Origin: Dellaglioa kimchii
Lineage (GTDB): Bacteria > Bacillota > Bacilli > Lactobacillales > Lactobacillaceae
Length of the DNA stretch: 64,000 bases
NCBI RefSeq assembly: GCF_046115505.1
Contig: NZ_CP170736.1
Coordinates: 744,001 to 808,000 of the forward strand
Direction: 5' to 3'
Shown piece by piece: positions 1 through 7,828 of this stretch. The notes beneath the pieces were generated by a model. It saw only the letters and a program-made list of their open reading frames with translations, ran no database searches and was not told the origin of the DNA. A program made the translations under genes and the position numbers. The stretch's first letter is position 1. Each line of letters starts with the position of its first letter.

Positions 1-393
1 AGTAATTTGATTTCCCATAAAAATAATACCATCAACTTGTTTAGCTAATAATGTATTTAATACTTGCACTTCTTTTTGACCATTTTGATCAGAGTTAGCT
101 AAAATAATATTATATTTATACATTGTTGCAACATCATCAATTCCACGTGCTAATGATGAAAAGTAAATATTAGTTACATCGGGAATAATAACCCCGACTG
201 TTGTCGTTTTCTTACTTGCTAATCCTCTAGCAACAGCATTAGGTCTGTAATCAAGTCGATCAATAACTTCCAAAACTTTTTTTCTTGTTGCAGGTTTAAC
301 GTTAGGGTTACCGTTAACCACACGTGAAACAGTTGCCATTGAAACAGCCGCTTCTCTTGCTACGTCATAAATTGTAATTGTTTGTTTATCCAT
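1..393 (-). CDS. ccpA: Catabolite control protein A, CcpA (N-terminal part, cut by window edge)
   Basis: Only the first 131 codons are in the window; the reading frame is open to base 1. The protein begins MDKQTITIYDVAREAAVSMA, a LacI-type helix-turn-helix, followed by the hinge helix region (YRPNAVARGLA) and the start of the periplasmic-binding-protein-like core (VGVIIPDVTNIYFSSLARG). These segments are nearly invariant in CcpA of lactic acid bacteria. CcpA with HPr-Ser-P is the global carbon catabolite regulator and binds cre sites. The start at 393 follows a GAGAGG ribosome site. It is divergent from pepQ, the usual Lactobacillales arrangement, with a cre-like site between them that suggests autoregulation or pepQ control. 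Confidence 0.96.
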   Translation of the reverse strand, partial: MDKQTITIYDVAREAAVSMATVSRVVNGNPNVKPATRKKVLEVIDRLDYRPNAVARGLASKKTTTVGVIIPDVTNIYFSSLARGIDDVATMYKYNIILANSDQNGQKEVQVLNTLLAKQVDGIIFMGNQIT

Positions 394-479
394 TAGTATT
401 ATTTCCTCTCATTACTTAAATATCAAGTTTTCATTCCGTTTTCAAGCACTAGAATAATTTAGCAAATTTTCAAGACAAT

Positions 480-493
480 TGCAAGCGTTTTTA
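480..493. promoter_or_regulatory. Candidate cre (CcpA-binding) site between ccpA and pepQ
   Basis: TGCAAGCGTTTTTA fits the cre consensus TGWAARCGYTWNCW with two mismatches and keeps the central CG. It lies upstream of both divergent starts. CcpA autoregulation through this intergenic region is known in related bacteria; use of this site is inference. Confidence 0.5.
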
Positions 494-554
494 CCTTATT
501 TTCATGAAAATAATTTTTATATTATGAAAATTTCAATTTTTAATTGTTATGTCT

Positions 555-569
555 TACTTATGCTATAAT
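555..569 (+). promoter_or_regulatory. Extended -10 promoter for pepQ
   Basis: TATAAT at 564-569 is preceded by TG at 561-562, an extended -10 (TGCTATAAT). I see no good -35. A transcript from here excludes any start upstream of about 575, which supports the pepQ start at 600. Confidence 0.6.
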
Positions 570-599
570 ACAGTATACTATTGTAAAGGGAGAGATTTC

Positions 600-1703
600 A
601 TGTCACATATTGCATCTTTACAACAATGGCTTGCCAATAATGGTACTGACATTGCTTATATCAACGATCCAATGAGTATTCAATATTTTACCGGTTTTGA
701 AAGTGATCCTATTGAGCGCGTTTTAGCTCTCTTTGTATTTCCTGATCAAGACCCATTTTTATTTACACCCGCTCTTGAAGTCGAAGCTGCCAAAGATACC
801 GGCTGGAAATATCCAGTTTATGGTTATCTTGATCACGAAGATGCTTTCGCAATCATACAAAGTGAAATTAATAAACGTAAAAATTCGCCAAAGAAATGGG
901 CTATTGAAAAAGGTAGCCTAACGGTTGAAAGATATGATGCTATTCGTCGTATCTTCCCAAGTGCTGAATTTGTAGCTGATGCAACAAGCTTTATCGAAAC
1001 ACTTAAAGTAATTAAAACACCAGACGAGATTGAAAAATTAAAAATTGCTGGAAAATGGGCTGATGTCGCTTTTGAAGTTGGCTTTAACGCTCTTCAAGAA
1101 GGCAGAACTGAACAAGATGTTGTTGCAGAAATTGAATATGCAATGATGAAAAAAGGAATCATGCATATGAGCTTTGACACTATTGTTCAAAGTGGAAAAA
1201 ATGCCGCTGAACCTCATGGATTTGCAAAAAAAGATCTTATCCAATCAAATGCTTTAACATTATTTGATTTAGGTGTTATCTCAGATGGTTATATCTCAGA
1301 TGCTAGTCGTACTGTAGCATTCGGTAAACCAAATGAAAAAGCATTGGAAATTCATAAAGTTTGTCTCGAAGCGCAATTAAAAGCGCAATCTGCTGCTAAA
1401 CCAGGTATGATTGCGGAAGATTTAGATAAAGTTGCTCGTGACGTCATCGTCAAGGCTGGTTATGGTGACTACTTTATTCATCGCCTTGGTCATGGTATGG
1501 GGCAAAGTGAACATGAATTCCCTTCAATTATGGAAGGAAATAAAATGGAACTTAAACCCGGTATGTGTTTCTCAATAGAACCTGGTATTTACATTCCAGG
1601 TGTTGCTGGCGTTCGTATTGAAGATTGCATTTATCTAACTGAAAACGGTAATGAACCATTTACAGTTACACCAAAAACATTAAAAACAATTGAACTACAC
1701 TAA
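600..1703 (+). CDS. pepQ: Xaa-Pro dipeptidase PepQ (M24 family)
   Basis: Cytoplasmic metallopeptidase that releases proline from Xaa-Pro dipeptides. It is 367 aa from the ATG at 600, the usual PepQ length. An N-terminal creatinase-type domain (about 1-130) is followed by the pita-bread domain. The five metal ligands are visible: two Asp in FDLGVISDGYISDAS (about 222 and 233), His in HRLGHGMGQSEHE (about 297), Glu in EPGIYIPG (about 326) and Glu in RIED (about 340). The frame is open upstream to 549, but the promoter lies there and a GGGAGA ribosome site sits just before 600. It is divergent from ccpA and ends in a long terminator. Confidence 0.95.
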   Translation: MSHIASLQQWLANNGTDIAYINDPMSIQYFTGFESDPIERVLALFVFPDQDPFLFTPALEVEAAKDTGWKYPVYGYLDHEDAFAIIQSEINKRKNSPKKWAIEKGSLTVERYDAIRRIFPSAEFVADATSFIETLKVIKTPDEIEKLKIAGKWADVAFEVGFNALQEGRTEQDVVAEIEYAMMKKGIMHMSFDTIVQSGKNAAEPHGFAKKDLIQSNALTLFDLGVISDGYISDASRTVAFGKPNEKALEIHKVCLEAQLKAQSAAKPGMIAEDLDKVARDVIVKAGYGDYFIHRLGHGMGQSEHEFPSIMEGNKMELKPGMCFSIEPGIYIPGVAGVRIEDCIYLTENGNEPFTVTPKTLKTIELH

Positions 1704-1710
1704 TAAAAAT

Positions 1711-1760
1711 AATAACTAAAAACCCCTAAAGTTTTCTAACTTTAGGGGTTTTTAGTTATT
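1711..1760. terminator. Long perfect intrinsic terminator after pepQ
   Basis: A perfect 23-bp inverted repeat (1711-1733 and 1738-1760) with a TTCT loop; the GC-rich core CCCCTAAAG/CTTTAGGGG is flanked by A and T runs on both sides, so it can end transcription in either direction. Confidence 0.9.
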
Positions 1761-1797
1761 ATTGCGTTTAATATCCCATAAACTATGAGTCTTAAAT

Positions 1798-1852
1798 AAA
1801 AAAATAGGTCACCAAATGCTACTCATTTTTGAATAGCACATGATTACCTATT
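1798..1852 (-). terminator. Intrinsic terminator of the DUF948-ytxH operon
   Basis: On the minus strand AATAGGT (1846-1852) pairs with ACCTATT (1803-1809), with an inner TGCTA/TAGCA pairing. It is followed by a T run (1798-1804) in the direction of transcription. Confidence 0.7.
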
Positions 1853-1912
1853 ATTCTAAAGCTAATTGATTCAAATAGTTCGCATTAAACATTGTAATAT
1901 TCTTTTTTACTT

Positions 1913-2422
1913 TTATTTTTCGCCTGTCCATCCATCTGGATAAATTGTTTCAGCTTTGCCTTCTGCTGCATCAGCATCTTTAGCTTCACCAAAAGCACTC
2001 TTGCTATCAACATAGATATCTTCTTCAGCTAAGTCTGAGAACTCATCTGTTAAGTCAGTCATTTGTTCAAATATATCGTCTGATTCCATAGCTAATTTAT
2101 TTTTTAAATCATTCTTTGCATTAATCAATGCATCTTTAGCATTAACATACGCATCCTGGCTCATTAATAATTCACTTTTTTCAGAAAATTTATCACTTAG
2201 ATTGTTTTTCATTTCATCAAAATCAACCATTTTATCTTTTAAATCAATACTAGCGTCTTCAGCATAAGCCTTATACTCTAATACACGATCACGTACATCT
2301 AAAGCTTTTTCTTCTAAATGTTCTTTAATATCTTGTTTCGTTTTTTCAGAAATTAATTTAGAAGCTGTATACGCGGCAACCCCACCTGTAACTACTAATC
2401 CTAATAAAAATTTTTTTGACAT
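1913..2422 (-). CDS. YtxH-domain protein, membrane-anchored, stress-type
   Basis: A 169-aa YtxH-like protein. An N-terminal hydrophobic stretch (FLLGLVVTGGVAAYTASKL, about 5-23) looks like a signal anchor. The remainder is a long, charged helical region rich in Lys, Asp and Glu, predicted coiled coil, ending in an acidic tail. It lies 18 bp downstream of the DUF948 gene and shares its terminator. In Bacillus the ytxGH genes lie close to ccpA and belong to the general stress regulon, so the location agrees. The molecular function of this family is unknown. The start follows AGGAGG. Confidence 0.8.
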   Translation of the reverse strand: MSKKFLLGLVVTGGVAAYTASKLISEKTKQDIKEHLEEKALDVRDRVLEYKAYAEDASIDLKDKMVDFDEMKNNLSDKFSEKSELLMSQDAYVNAKDALINAKNDLKNKLAMESDDIFEQMTDLTDEFSDLAEEDIYVDSKSAFGEAKDADAAEGKAETIYPDGWTGEK

Positions 2423-2440
2423 AACAAACCCCTCCTTGTT

Positions 2441-2839
2441 TTAAACTTTTCTATTTTTATAAAAACTAAATGCCTTTTTACCAACATTAATGAAAGCTGA
2501 AGAATCTTTAGCCTTCTTTGACGTCGCTGAAACGTGTGTCATTAATCCTCGACTTGCATCATTCAAATCAGACACACTTTCACTCAAATCAGCAACAGCC
2601 TGAAATAAAGGATCAATTGTTGCTACTTTACCATTTACATCGTCTAATAAAATATTTGATTTTACGAGTATATTCTCAACTTCATTTGATAAGCCATCAA
2701 CATCGCTGGTAATAGATGAAATACTTTTATTCACTTCTCCGAGTGTTCTCATCATTCTCATAAGAACGAAAATAATGAATAGGACTAAGACCGCAAAAGC
2801 AACAGCGGCAATTAATCCTGCAATTTGTCCACCTGTCAT
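2441..2839 (-). CDS. DUF948 (YtxG-like) membrane protein
   Basis: A 132-aa protein. The N-terminal membrane segment (about 5-27) is followed by a helical heptad-like region (EVNKSISSITSDVDGLSNEV) typical of DUF948 proteins, in which hydrophobic positions recur every three to four residues. It is the first gene of a two-gene operon with the YtxH protein downstream; the ATG at 2839 is preceded by AGGAGG. Function is unknown beyond association with stress operons. No catalytic motif is visible. Confidence 0.8.
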   Translation of the reverse strand: MTGGQIAGLIAAVAFAVLVLFIIFVLMRMMRTLGEVNKSISSITSDVDGLSNEVENILVKSNILLDDVNGKVATIDPLFQAVADLSESVSDLNDASRGLMTHVSATSKKAKDSSAFINVGKKAFSFYKNRKV

Positions 2840-3008
2840 AATAATTCCTCCTATTTACTTATGTACATTAATTCAAAATCTACTTATAGGATAGCATTCG
2901 AACCTCAAAACTGCAATTGATAACATACGACAGTTTTGTATTTAAATTACACATTAGCTCCCATGTTTGCTATGATGATATCAATAAATTAATTTAGGGG
3001 TGATCGCC

Positions 3009-3923
3009 ATTTTAAACAATCTTTCTTTGGAATATTTTGCAAAGGACAATTTACTTTTAGGGACATTACTAAAAACTGTTACAAAACAAAGTACTTTCCT
3101 TTCACGTTACATAGCTCATATCGACTGGGATGCCATTATTAGCAATCTAGTTGAACTAGTCTTTTCCCTTGTTTTCTTTTCTTTTCTATTTATCCTTATA
3201 AATTGGATTGGTAAAAAAATTATTCGTCGAACATTCAATCAATATCGAGGATCCGATAGATATTCAACAAATAGAGTTGAAACAATCAATTCACTAACAT
3301 CAAATATTTTTCACTATATTATGTTATTTTTTTATCTTTACGCTATTCTGTCAGTACTTGGTGTTCCTGTTGGTACCTTAATTGCAGGTGCCGGAATCTT
3401 AAGTGTTGCTTTAGGTCTTGGCGCACAAGGATTTGTAACTGATGTCGTCACTGGATTCTTTATTCTTTTAGAACAACAATTCGATGTTGGAGATATCGTT
3501 AGAATTGATTCAATTGAGGGTCCTATCGTGGCTGTCGGTTTACGCACGACACAAATTGAAGACTACGATGGTATTTTGCATTTTGTCCCAAATCGAAATA
3601 TCACAATTGTCAGTAATTTATCTCGCAATAATATGCGAGCAGTTATCGATATCCGAATTGACGTCACTGATGATGTGGATAAAATAACCCATATTGTGCA
3701 GAGCGTTAATGAAAAGTTAGTCCCGCTCCATCCAGAAATTAAAGATGGACCAAATATTTTAGGACTAGTTGATCTTGGTAAAGGAAATTTGGTCTTTAGA
3801 GTCGTTGTGTTCACTTTAAATGGTGAACAAGCATCTACTCAACGGACATTTCTTGCCGGTTATCTAACGGCTTTAAATGATGCTCAAATACATGTATTGA
3901 ACTCACCTATCTCACTTAACTAA
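3009..3923 (+). CDS. Small-conductance mechanosensitive channel, MscS family (YkuT-like); start codon unusual
   Basis: A membrane channel of about 304 aa that opens under tension to release solutes on osmotic downshock. Hydrophobic segments occur at about 47-65 and 100-120. They are followed by the pore helix rich in Gly and Ala (LIAGAGILSVALGLGAQGFVTD) and the beta domain (FDVGDIVRI), then the C-terminal cytoplasmic domain. The frame opens with GTG at 3000, but a strong ribosome site AGGGGTGATC overlaps that GTG. Its spacing (8 nt) points to ATT at 3009. No ATG occurs before the pore region. In Bacillus ykuT is also close to the dapH/ykuR genes, here convergent. Confidence 0.88.
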   Translation: MLNNLSLEYFAKDNLLLGTLLKTVTKQSTFLSRYIAHIDWDAIISNLVELVFSLVFFSFLFILINWIGKKIIRRTFNQYRGSDRYSTNRVETINSLTSNIFHYIMLFFYLYAILSVLGVPVGTLIAGAGILSVALGLGAQGFVTDVVTGFFILLEQQFDVGDIVRIDSIEGPIVAVGLRTTQIEDYDGILHFVPNRNITIVSNLSRNNMRAVIDIRIDVTDDVDKITHIVQSVNEKLVPLHPEIKDGPNILGLVDLGKGNLVFRVVVFTLNGEQASTQRTFLAGYLTALNDAQIHVLNSPISLN

Positions 3924-3963
3924 AAAATGACTCAATTATGAAATCATAATTGAGTCATTTTTT
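3922..3963. terminator. Bidirectional terminator between mscS and the deacetylase gene
   Basis: A perfect 19-bp inverted repeat (3922-3940, 3945-3963) with loop AAAT, six A on the left and six T on the right. It overlaps the stop codons of both convergent genes. Confidence 0.9.
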
Positions 3964-5107
3964 AGTTTCTTATTTGTTGATCTCTATCTGTCAAAAAATG
4001 GACCATTGCAAGGACACCTGCATCAATTGCAGATTCTTTAGGCGCCAAAAATTCAGAATGTAGTGAGTACGGACTATCTACACCCAACCAAAACATTGTT
4101 CCAGGTATTTTAGACAATAAAAATCCAAAATCTTCTCCCGTCATTGCAGGTTGTGTTTCAATAAATGAAACTTCTGGATCGTTTTTCATAAATCGAATAA
4201 AGTTTTCAGTCCTGCCATCATCATTTTCAACAGGTAGATAACCACCTTGAATGAGGTTCAATTCTACTTCACAATCGTACATCAATGCGATACCCTCACA
4301 AATTGTTGTAACACGTTTTTGAATCAATAAATTCATTTCTTGTGTTAACGCACGAATTGTCCCATTAATCTGGGCTTCACCAGCAATAACATTCCCAGTC
4401 GTTCCAGCAGTAAACTGACCTAATGTGACAACTCCAGATTGTATAGGATCGACATTTCGACTGACAATCGTTTGTAATTGCGTAACTAACTGTGCACCAG
4501 CAACTACCATGTCATTAGCCTGATGTGGGTATGCAGCGTGTCCACTTTTTCCGGTTAGGTGTGCATGAATTTCACACGTACCTGCGAATAAAGTACCTAA
4601 TCGAGTTCCAATTGTTCCAGCGGGTAACTGCGGATTATCATGGAATGCATAAATTTCATCAGGCATCCACTCATCTAATAACCCACTCTCATAGAGTCGC
4701 TTACCACCACTGGCATTTTCTTCTGCTGGTTGAAAGATAAAAGTCATATTTACTGTTGGTTGATTTTCAGAAAAATAATTCAGAATTCCGAGCGCAACCG
4801 TCATATGAATATCATGCCCACAAGCATGCATTCTACCTTCATTTCGTGATGAAAATGGCAATCCTGTCTTTTCAGTAACAGGTAGTCCGTCAATATCAGT
4901 CCGATATCCAATTGTATACCCGCCAATAGAACCAATTACTCGAACTAAAATACCAGTTTCAACTGTTTTAATTACTATAAAACTTTGATTAAATTTTGAA
5001 ATTAAGTTCAGTAGATAGGCTTGAGTTTCAAATTCTTCTAATCCAATTTCCGGAATTTGGTGTAAGTCCCGTCTGATTTTAATTAGTTCTTCAGTTGTTA
5101 AACTCAT
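3962..5107 (-). CDS. ykuR: N-acetyldiaminopimelate deacetylase (M20 family, YkuR)
   Basis: A 381-aa M20 amidohydrolase. Metal-binding motifs HACGHD (94-99) and FQPAEE (about 130) and the active-site Asp of YRTDIDGLP (about 69) are intact. The protein removes the acetyl group from N-acetyl-LL-diaminopimelate in the acetylase branch of lysine and meso-DAP synthesis. The substrate call rests on its position directly downstream of dapH, the acetyltransferase of the same branch, as in Bacillus; M20 enzymes otherwise vary (hippurate hydrolase, aminoacylase). The gap to dapH is 30 bp, so an operon is likely. Confidence 0.88.
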   Translation of the reverse strand: MSLTTEELIKIRRDLHQIPEIGLEEFETQAYLLNLISKFNQSFIVIKTVETGILVRVIGSIGGYTIGYRTDIDGLPVTEKTGLPFSSRNEGRMHACGHDIHMTVALGILNYFSENQPTVNMTFIFQPAEENASGGKRLYESGLLDEWMPDEIYAFHDNPQLPAGTIGTRLGTLFAGTCEIHAHLTGKSGHAAYPHQANDMVVAGAQLVTQLQTIVSRNVDPIQSGVVTLGQFTAGTTGNVIAGEAQINGTIRALTQEMNLLIQKRVTTICEGIALMYDCEVELNLIQGGYLPVENDDGRTENFIRFMKNDPEVSFIETQPAMTGEDFGFLLSKIPGTMFWLGVDSPYSLHSEFLAPKESAIDAGVLAMVHFLTDRDQQIRN

Positions 5108-5137
5108 TTCTATCTGTTCCCTCGTTTCAATTAATTT

Positions 5138-5845
5138 CTAGATATTACGTAACTCTGCTAAAATTTCTGTTTTATCTTTTGTTTTATCATCGATATCTTT
5201 AACTTTTTTTGCGGGCATCCCTACAACTACCGTATAAGGTGCAACATCTTTAGTAACAACAGCTCCAGCACCAACAACGGCACCTTTACCAACACGAACA
5301 CCTTCAAGAACGACAACATTCCCACCAATTAAAACGTCATCTTCAATAATAACAGGTGTTGCTGAAGGTGGTTCGACAACTCCAGCAAGTACTGTTCCAG
5401 CACCAATATGACAATTATCACCAACAATTGCACGGCCACCTAAAACAGCGCCCATATCAATCATTGTTCCCTTACCAATTTCAGCACCAATATTTATGAT
5501 AGCGCCCATCATAATAACAGCGTTATCGCCAATTAAAACTTGATCGCGAATAACTGCACCTGGTTCAATACGTGCATTAATCTTTTTTAAATCTAATAAC
5601 GGAACAGCTGAATTACGAGTTTCATTTTCAATATGAGAACTGACAATTTTTGAATTTTCATTTAGGAAAGGTTCGATATCTGCCCAATCACCAAATAAAA
5701 CGCCAGCCTTATCATTTAAGTAATCTTCTATCGTATCTGGAACATCCATTCCAACTAAATCCCCTTTAATATATACCTTAACGGGTGTTTTCTTTTTTGA
5801 AGTGCTAATAAAATTAATAATTTCGTGTGCATCTAAAGTTGCCAT
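5138..5845 (-). CDS. dapH: 2,3,4,5-tetrahydropyridine-2,6-dicarboxylate N-acetyltransferase DapH
   Basis: A 235-aa acyltransferase that acetylates tetrahydrodipicolinate in lysine/DAP biosynthesis. The N-terminal helical DapH domain (about 1-85) is followed by a left-handed beta helix of hexapeptide repeats (IGDNAVIMMGAIINIG, IGAGTVLAG and so on). Two in-frame ATGs occur at 5851 and 5845; AGGAG lies only 2 nt before the first and 8 nt before the second, so I use 5845. It is followed by the deacetylase gene and preceded 17 bp upstream by the CBS protein gene, the order known from Bacillus ykuL-dapH-ykuR. Confidence 0.94.
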   Translation of the reverse strand: MATLDAHEIINFISTSKKKTPVKVYIKGDLVGMDVPDTIEDYLNDKAGVLFGDWADIEPFLNENSKIVSSHIENETRNSAVPLLDLKKINARIEPGAVIRDQVLIGDNAVIMMGAIINIGAEIGKGTMIDMGAVLGGRAIVGDNCHIGAGTVLAGVVEPPSATPVIIEDDVLIGGNVVVLEGVRVGKGAVVGAGAVVTKDVAPYTVVVGMPAKKVKDIDDKTKDKTEILAELRNI

Positions 5846-5868
5846 TATCATTCTCCTAATATTTTATA

Positions 5869-6351
5869 TTATTTATTTTCTTTAGTTTCTATATCTTGAA
5901 CTATATACTCTTTTTCAAATTCATGAGCAATATGATTCATACTTTTCATAAGCTCACGACGTGTCACAATCCCTGTAAAACTATCCTCAGAAGAAACAAC
6001 TGATAAAAAAGGATGGTCCACAAGTAAGTGTAAAACATTCTCAATATCATAAGGATTTTGAATAGTGGGAATATCAGTTTCCATAACATCTTTAACACGA
6101 ACTTCATGTAATCGGCTGACATCCAATTCATCTAATCCTAACATTGTCTCAGTAATCATAGACAAGGATAACAATCCTTTAAACTTATAATCATTATCTA
6201 AAACAGGTATTTTAGCATAATGAACTTTTGTTAAAACTAATAGTGCGTGATCCAGGAAGTTATTTTCTTGTACATTAGCAACAATTTCAGCTGGAATTAA
6301 AAAGTGTTCCTGGTTTTCGGATAACATTTTTTCAATAGACTTAGCTATCAT
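5869..6351 (-). CDS. cbpB: CBS-domain protein, CbpB/YkuL-like c-di-AMP receptor
   Basis: A 160-aa protein made of two CBS motifs (about 15-70 and 85-140: the second is VKDVMETDIPTIQNPYDIE). It has no enzyme domain. The length and dapH neighbour match CbpB of Listeria and YkuL (DarB) of Bacillus. Those proteins bind c-di-AMP and in the unbound state stimulate the (p)ppGpp synthetase Rel; here this role is by analogy. GGAGG lies 9 nt before the ATG. It is the first gene of the dapH operon and is divergent from glpF. Confidence 0.82.
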   Translation of the reverse strand: MIAKSIEKMLSENQEHFLIPAEIVANVQENNFLDHALLVLTKVHYAKIPVLDNDYKFKGLLSLSMITETMLGLDELDVSRLHEVRVKDVMETDIPTIQNPYDIENVLHLLVDHPFLSVVSSEDSFTGIVTRRELMKSMNHIAHEFEKEYIVQDIETKENK

Positions 6352-6454
6352 TCAATAGGTCCTCCTTCCAAACTTTTAGAACAACTCCTATTTTATAATA
6401 AATTGAACGTAGACACTAATTTTTTTTAGAAATTGAGCCAATTATTAATAAATA

Positions 6455-6502
6455 TTTACATTTGTTCGCAATATTGGTAACATAATAAATATTGCGAACA
6501 AA
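6455..6502 (+). promoter_or_regulatory. glpF promoter with embedded 15-bp inverted repeat
   Basis: TTTACA (6455-6460), 17 bp, TAACAT (6478-6483) preceded by TGG form a promoter. A perfect inverted repeat, TTTGTTCGCAATATT at 6461-6475 and its complement at 6488-6502, fills the spacer and covers the start site, which is a typical repressor geometry. The regulator is unknown. Confidence 0.75.
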
Positions 6503-6516
6503 AATAGGAGGATACA

Positions 6517-7254
6517 ATGGATTATACATTAACAACAAGATTAGCTGCAGAATTTATTGGTACAGCAATTATGGTTATTTTAGGTAACGGTTCGGTGGCC
6601 AATGTCGAACTTGGGCATACAAAAGGACATGGTAGTGATTGGGCTTTAATCGCCTTCGGTTATGGATTCGGTGTTATGATTCCCGCCTTAATCTTTGGTA
6701 GTATTTCAGCAAATCATATTAATCCAGCTTTCACATTAGGATTAGCCTTTTCTGGTTTATTCCCATGGGGTGAAGTACTTCCCTACATGACAGTACAATT
6801 TTTAGGTGCATTCGTTGGACAAGCTATTGTTGTTGCAGCCTACAAACCTTACTATGATCAAACAACTGATCCTGAACGTATTTTAGGTACTTTCTCAACT
6901 ATTGATGCCGCTCAAAGTAAATTAAATGGTTTTATTAATGAATTTGTTGGTACTTTCATTTTGATATTTGGCGCCATTGGTATTACAAAAGCACCATTTT
7001 TCTCCGATAACCTCGGAACAGCTCATCTCGGATTAGGTTTCTTAGTCCTTGTATTAGTTGCATCATTGGGTGGCGCAACTGGCCCAGCCCTAAACCCTGC
7101 TCGTGATCTTGCTCCACGTTTACTACACCAACTGTTACCTCTTAAAAATAAAGGTAACTCACAATGGGATTATAGTTGGGTTCCAGTCGTTGCACCAATT
7201 GCAGCCGGCATTTGTGCCGTTTTCCTATACAAGTCACTTTTTATGCTAGCTTAA
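6517..7254 (+). CDS. glpF: Glycerol facilitator / aquaglyceroporin GlpF
   Basis: A 245-aa MIP-family channel with six membrane segments and two NPA half-helices: INPAFT (about 69-74) and LNPARD (about 189-194). The Asp after NPAR and the Arg at the filter are typical of glycerol channels rather than strict water channels. It passes glycerol and other small neutral solutes (lactic acid and dihydroxyacetone in relatives). The ATG at 6517 follows AGGAGG. It is transcribed alone, with a hairpin terminator behind it and no glycerol kinase nearby. Confidence 0.92.
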   Translation: MDYTLTTRLAAEFIGTAIMVILGNGSVANVELGHTKGHGSDWALIAFGYGFGVMIPALIFGSISANHINPAFTLGLAFSGLFPWGEVLPYMTVQFLGAFVGQAIVVAAYKPYYDQTTDPERILGTFSTIDAAQSKLNGFINEFVGTFILIFGAIGITKAPFFSDNLGTAHLGLGFLVLVLVASLGGATGPALNPARDLAPRLLHQLLPLKNKGNSQWDYSWVPVVAPIAAGICAVFLYKSLFMLA

Positions 7255-7260
7255 ATTTTA

Positions 7261-7300
7261 AAAACCTCTAAACGAATTTTATCGTTTAGAGGTTTTTTTT
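7261..7300. terminator. Terminator after glpF
   Basis: AAAACCTCTAAACGA (7261-7275) pairs with TCGTTTAGAGGTTTT (7282-7296), followed by a run of eight T. The A run on the other side lets it also serve the convergent phosphodiesterase gene. Confidence 0.88.
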
Positions 7301-7302
7301 CG

Positions 7303-7827
7303 CTATTTACGTTTAAACTCACAAGTTAATTCTGGTATTAATTTATGTTGTCTGTTGAAATATGAGACGTGAACATTTTTTCCGTTTGCTTCTACTATCG
7401 CATATGTTCCACCAATACGTTGATACTTCCCTCTAGGAAGACTAATACTTCCAGGATTTAAAATTAATACGCCATCGTCAGTCATCTCACATCCTAATTC
7501 ATGAGTATGCCCAAAAAACACGAATTTAGCATGATTAGCCTTAGCTTTTAATTCAAGTGCGAACAGTCCTGTTTTAACGTTAGTCAGATGCCCGTGAGAT
7601 AGATAGATAGTTTCCCCGCTCACAATTTTAACTAATTCTTCTGGAAAATTCATATCAAAATCCATGTTTCCTACGACACCGTTAAACTTATTAAAAAGCG
7701 GATCATTTGCTTCTAATTCTGAGTCGCCACAATGAAAAAATGCATCAACCTGATTTTTATTATGTACTAAAATAGATTCTAATATATCACGATCTCCATG
7801 ACTATCACTCACAATTAAACACTTCAT
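7303..7827 (-). CDS. Metallophosphoesterase, YfcE/MJ0936 family (YsnB)
   Basis: A 174-aa calcineurin-like phosphodiesterase. Metal-binding motifs are present: SDSHGD near the N-terminus, FHCGDSE (about 38), GNMD (about 60), SHGH (about 84) and GHTH (about 110). YfcE-type enzymes are manganese-dependent and cleave model phosphodiesters; the natural substrate is unknown. The frame is open to 7848, but the first motif starts immediately after the ATG at 7827, 1 nt after the upstream stop codon. The order racE-rdgB-ysnB is the same as in Bacillus. Confidence 0.88.
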   Translation of the reverse strand: MKCLIVSDSHGDRDILESILVHNKNQVDAFFHCGDSELEANDPLFNKFNGVVGNMDFDMNFPEELVKIVSGETIYLSHGHLTNVKTGLFALELKAKANHAKFVFFGHTHELGCEMTDDGVLILNPGSISLPRGKYQRIGGTYAIVEANGKNVHVSYFNRQHKLIPELTCEFKRK

Positions 7828-7828
7828 C

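Noticed and set aside
549..599. Upstream start of pepQ at 549
   Set aside because: It lies upstream of and across the -10 TATAAT, and a proper ribosome site precedes 600.
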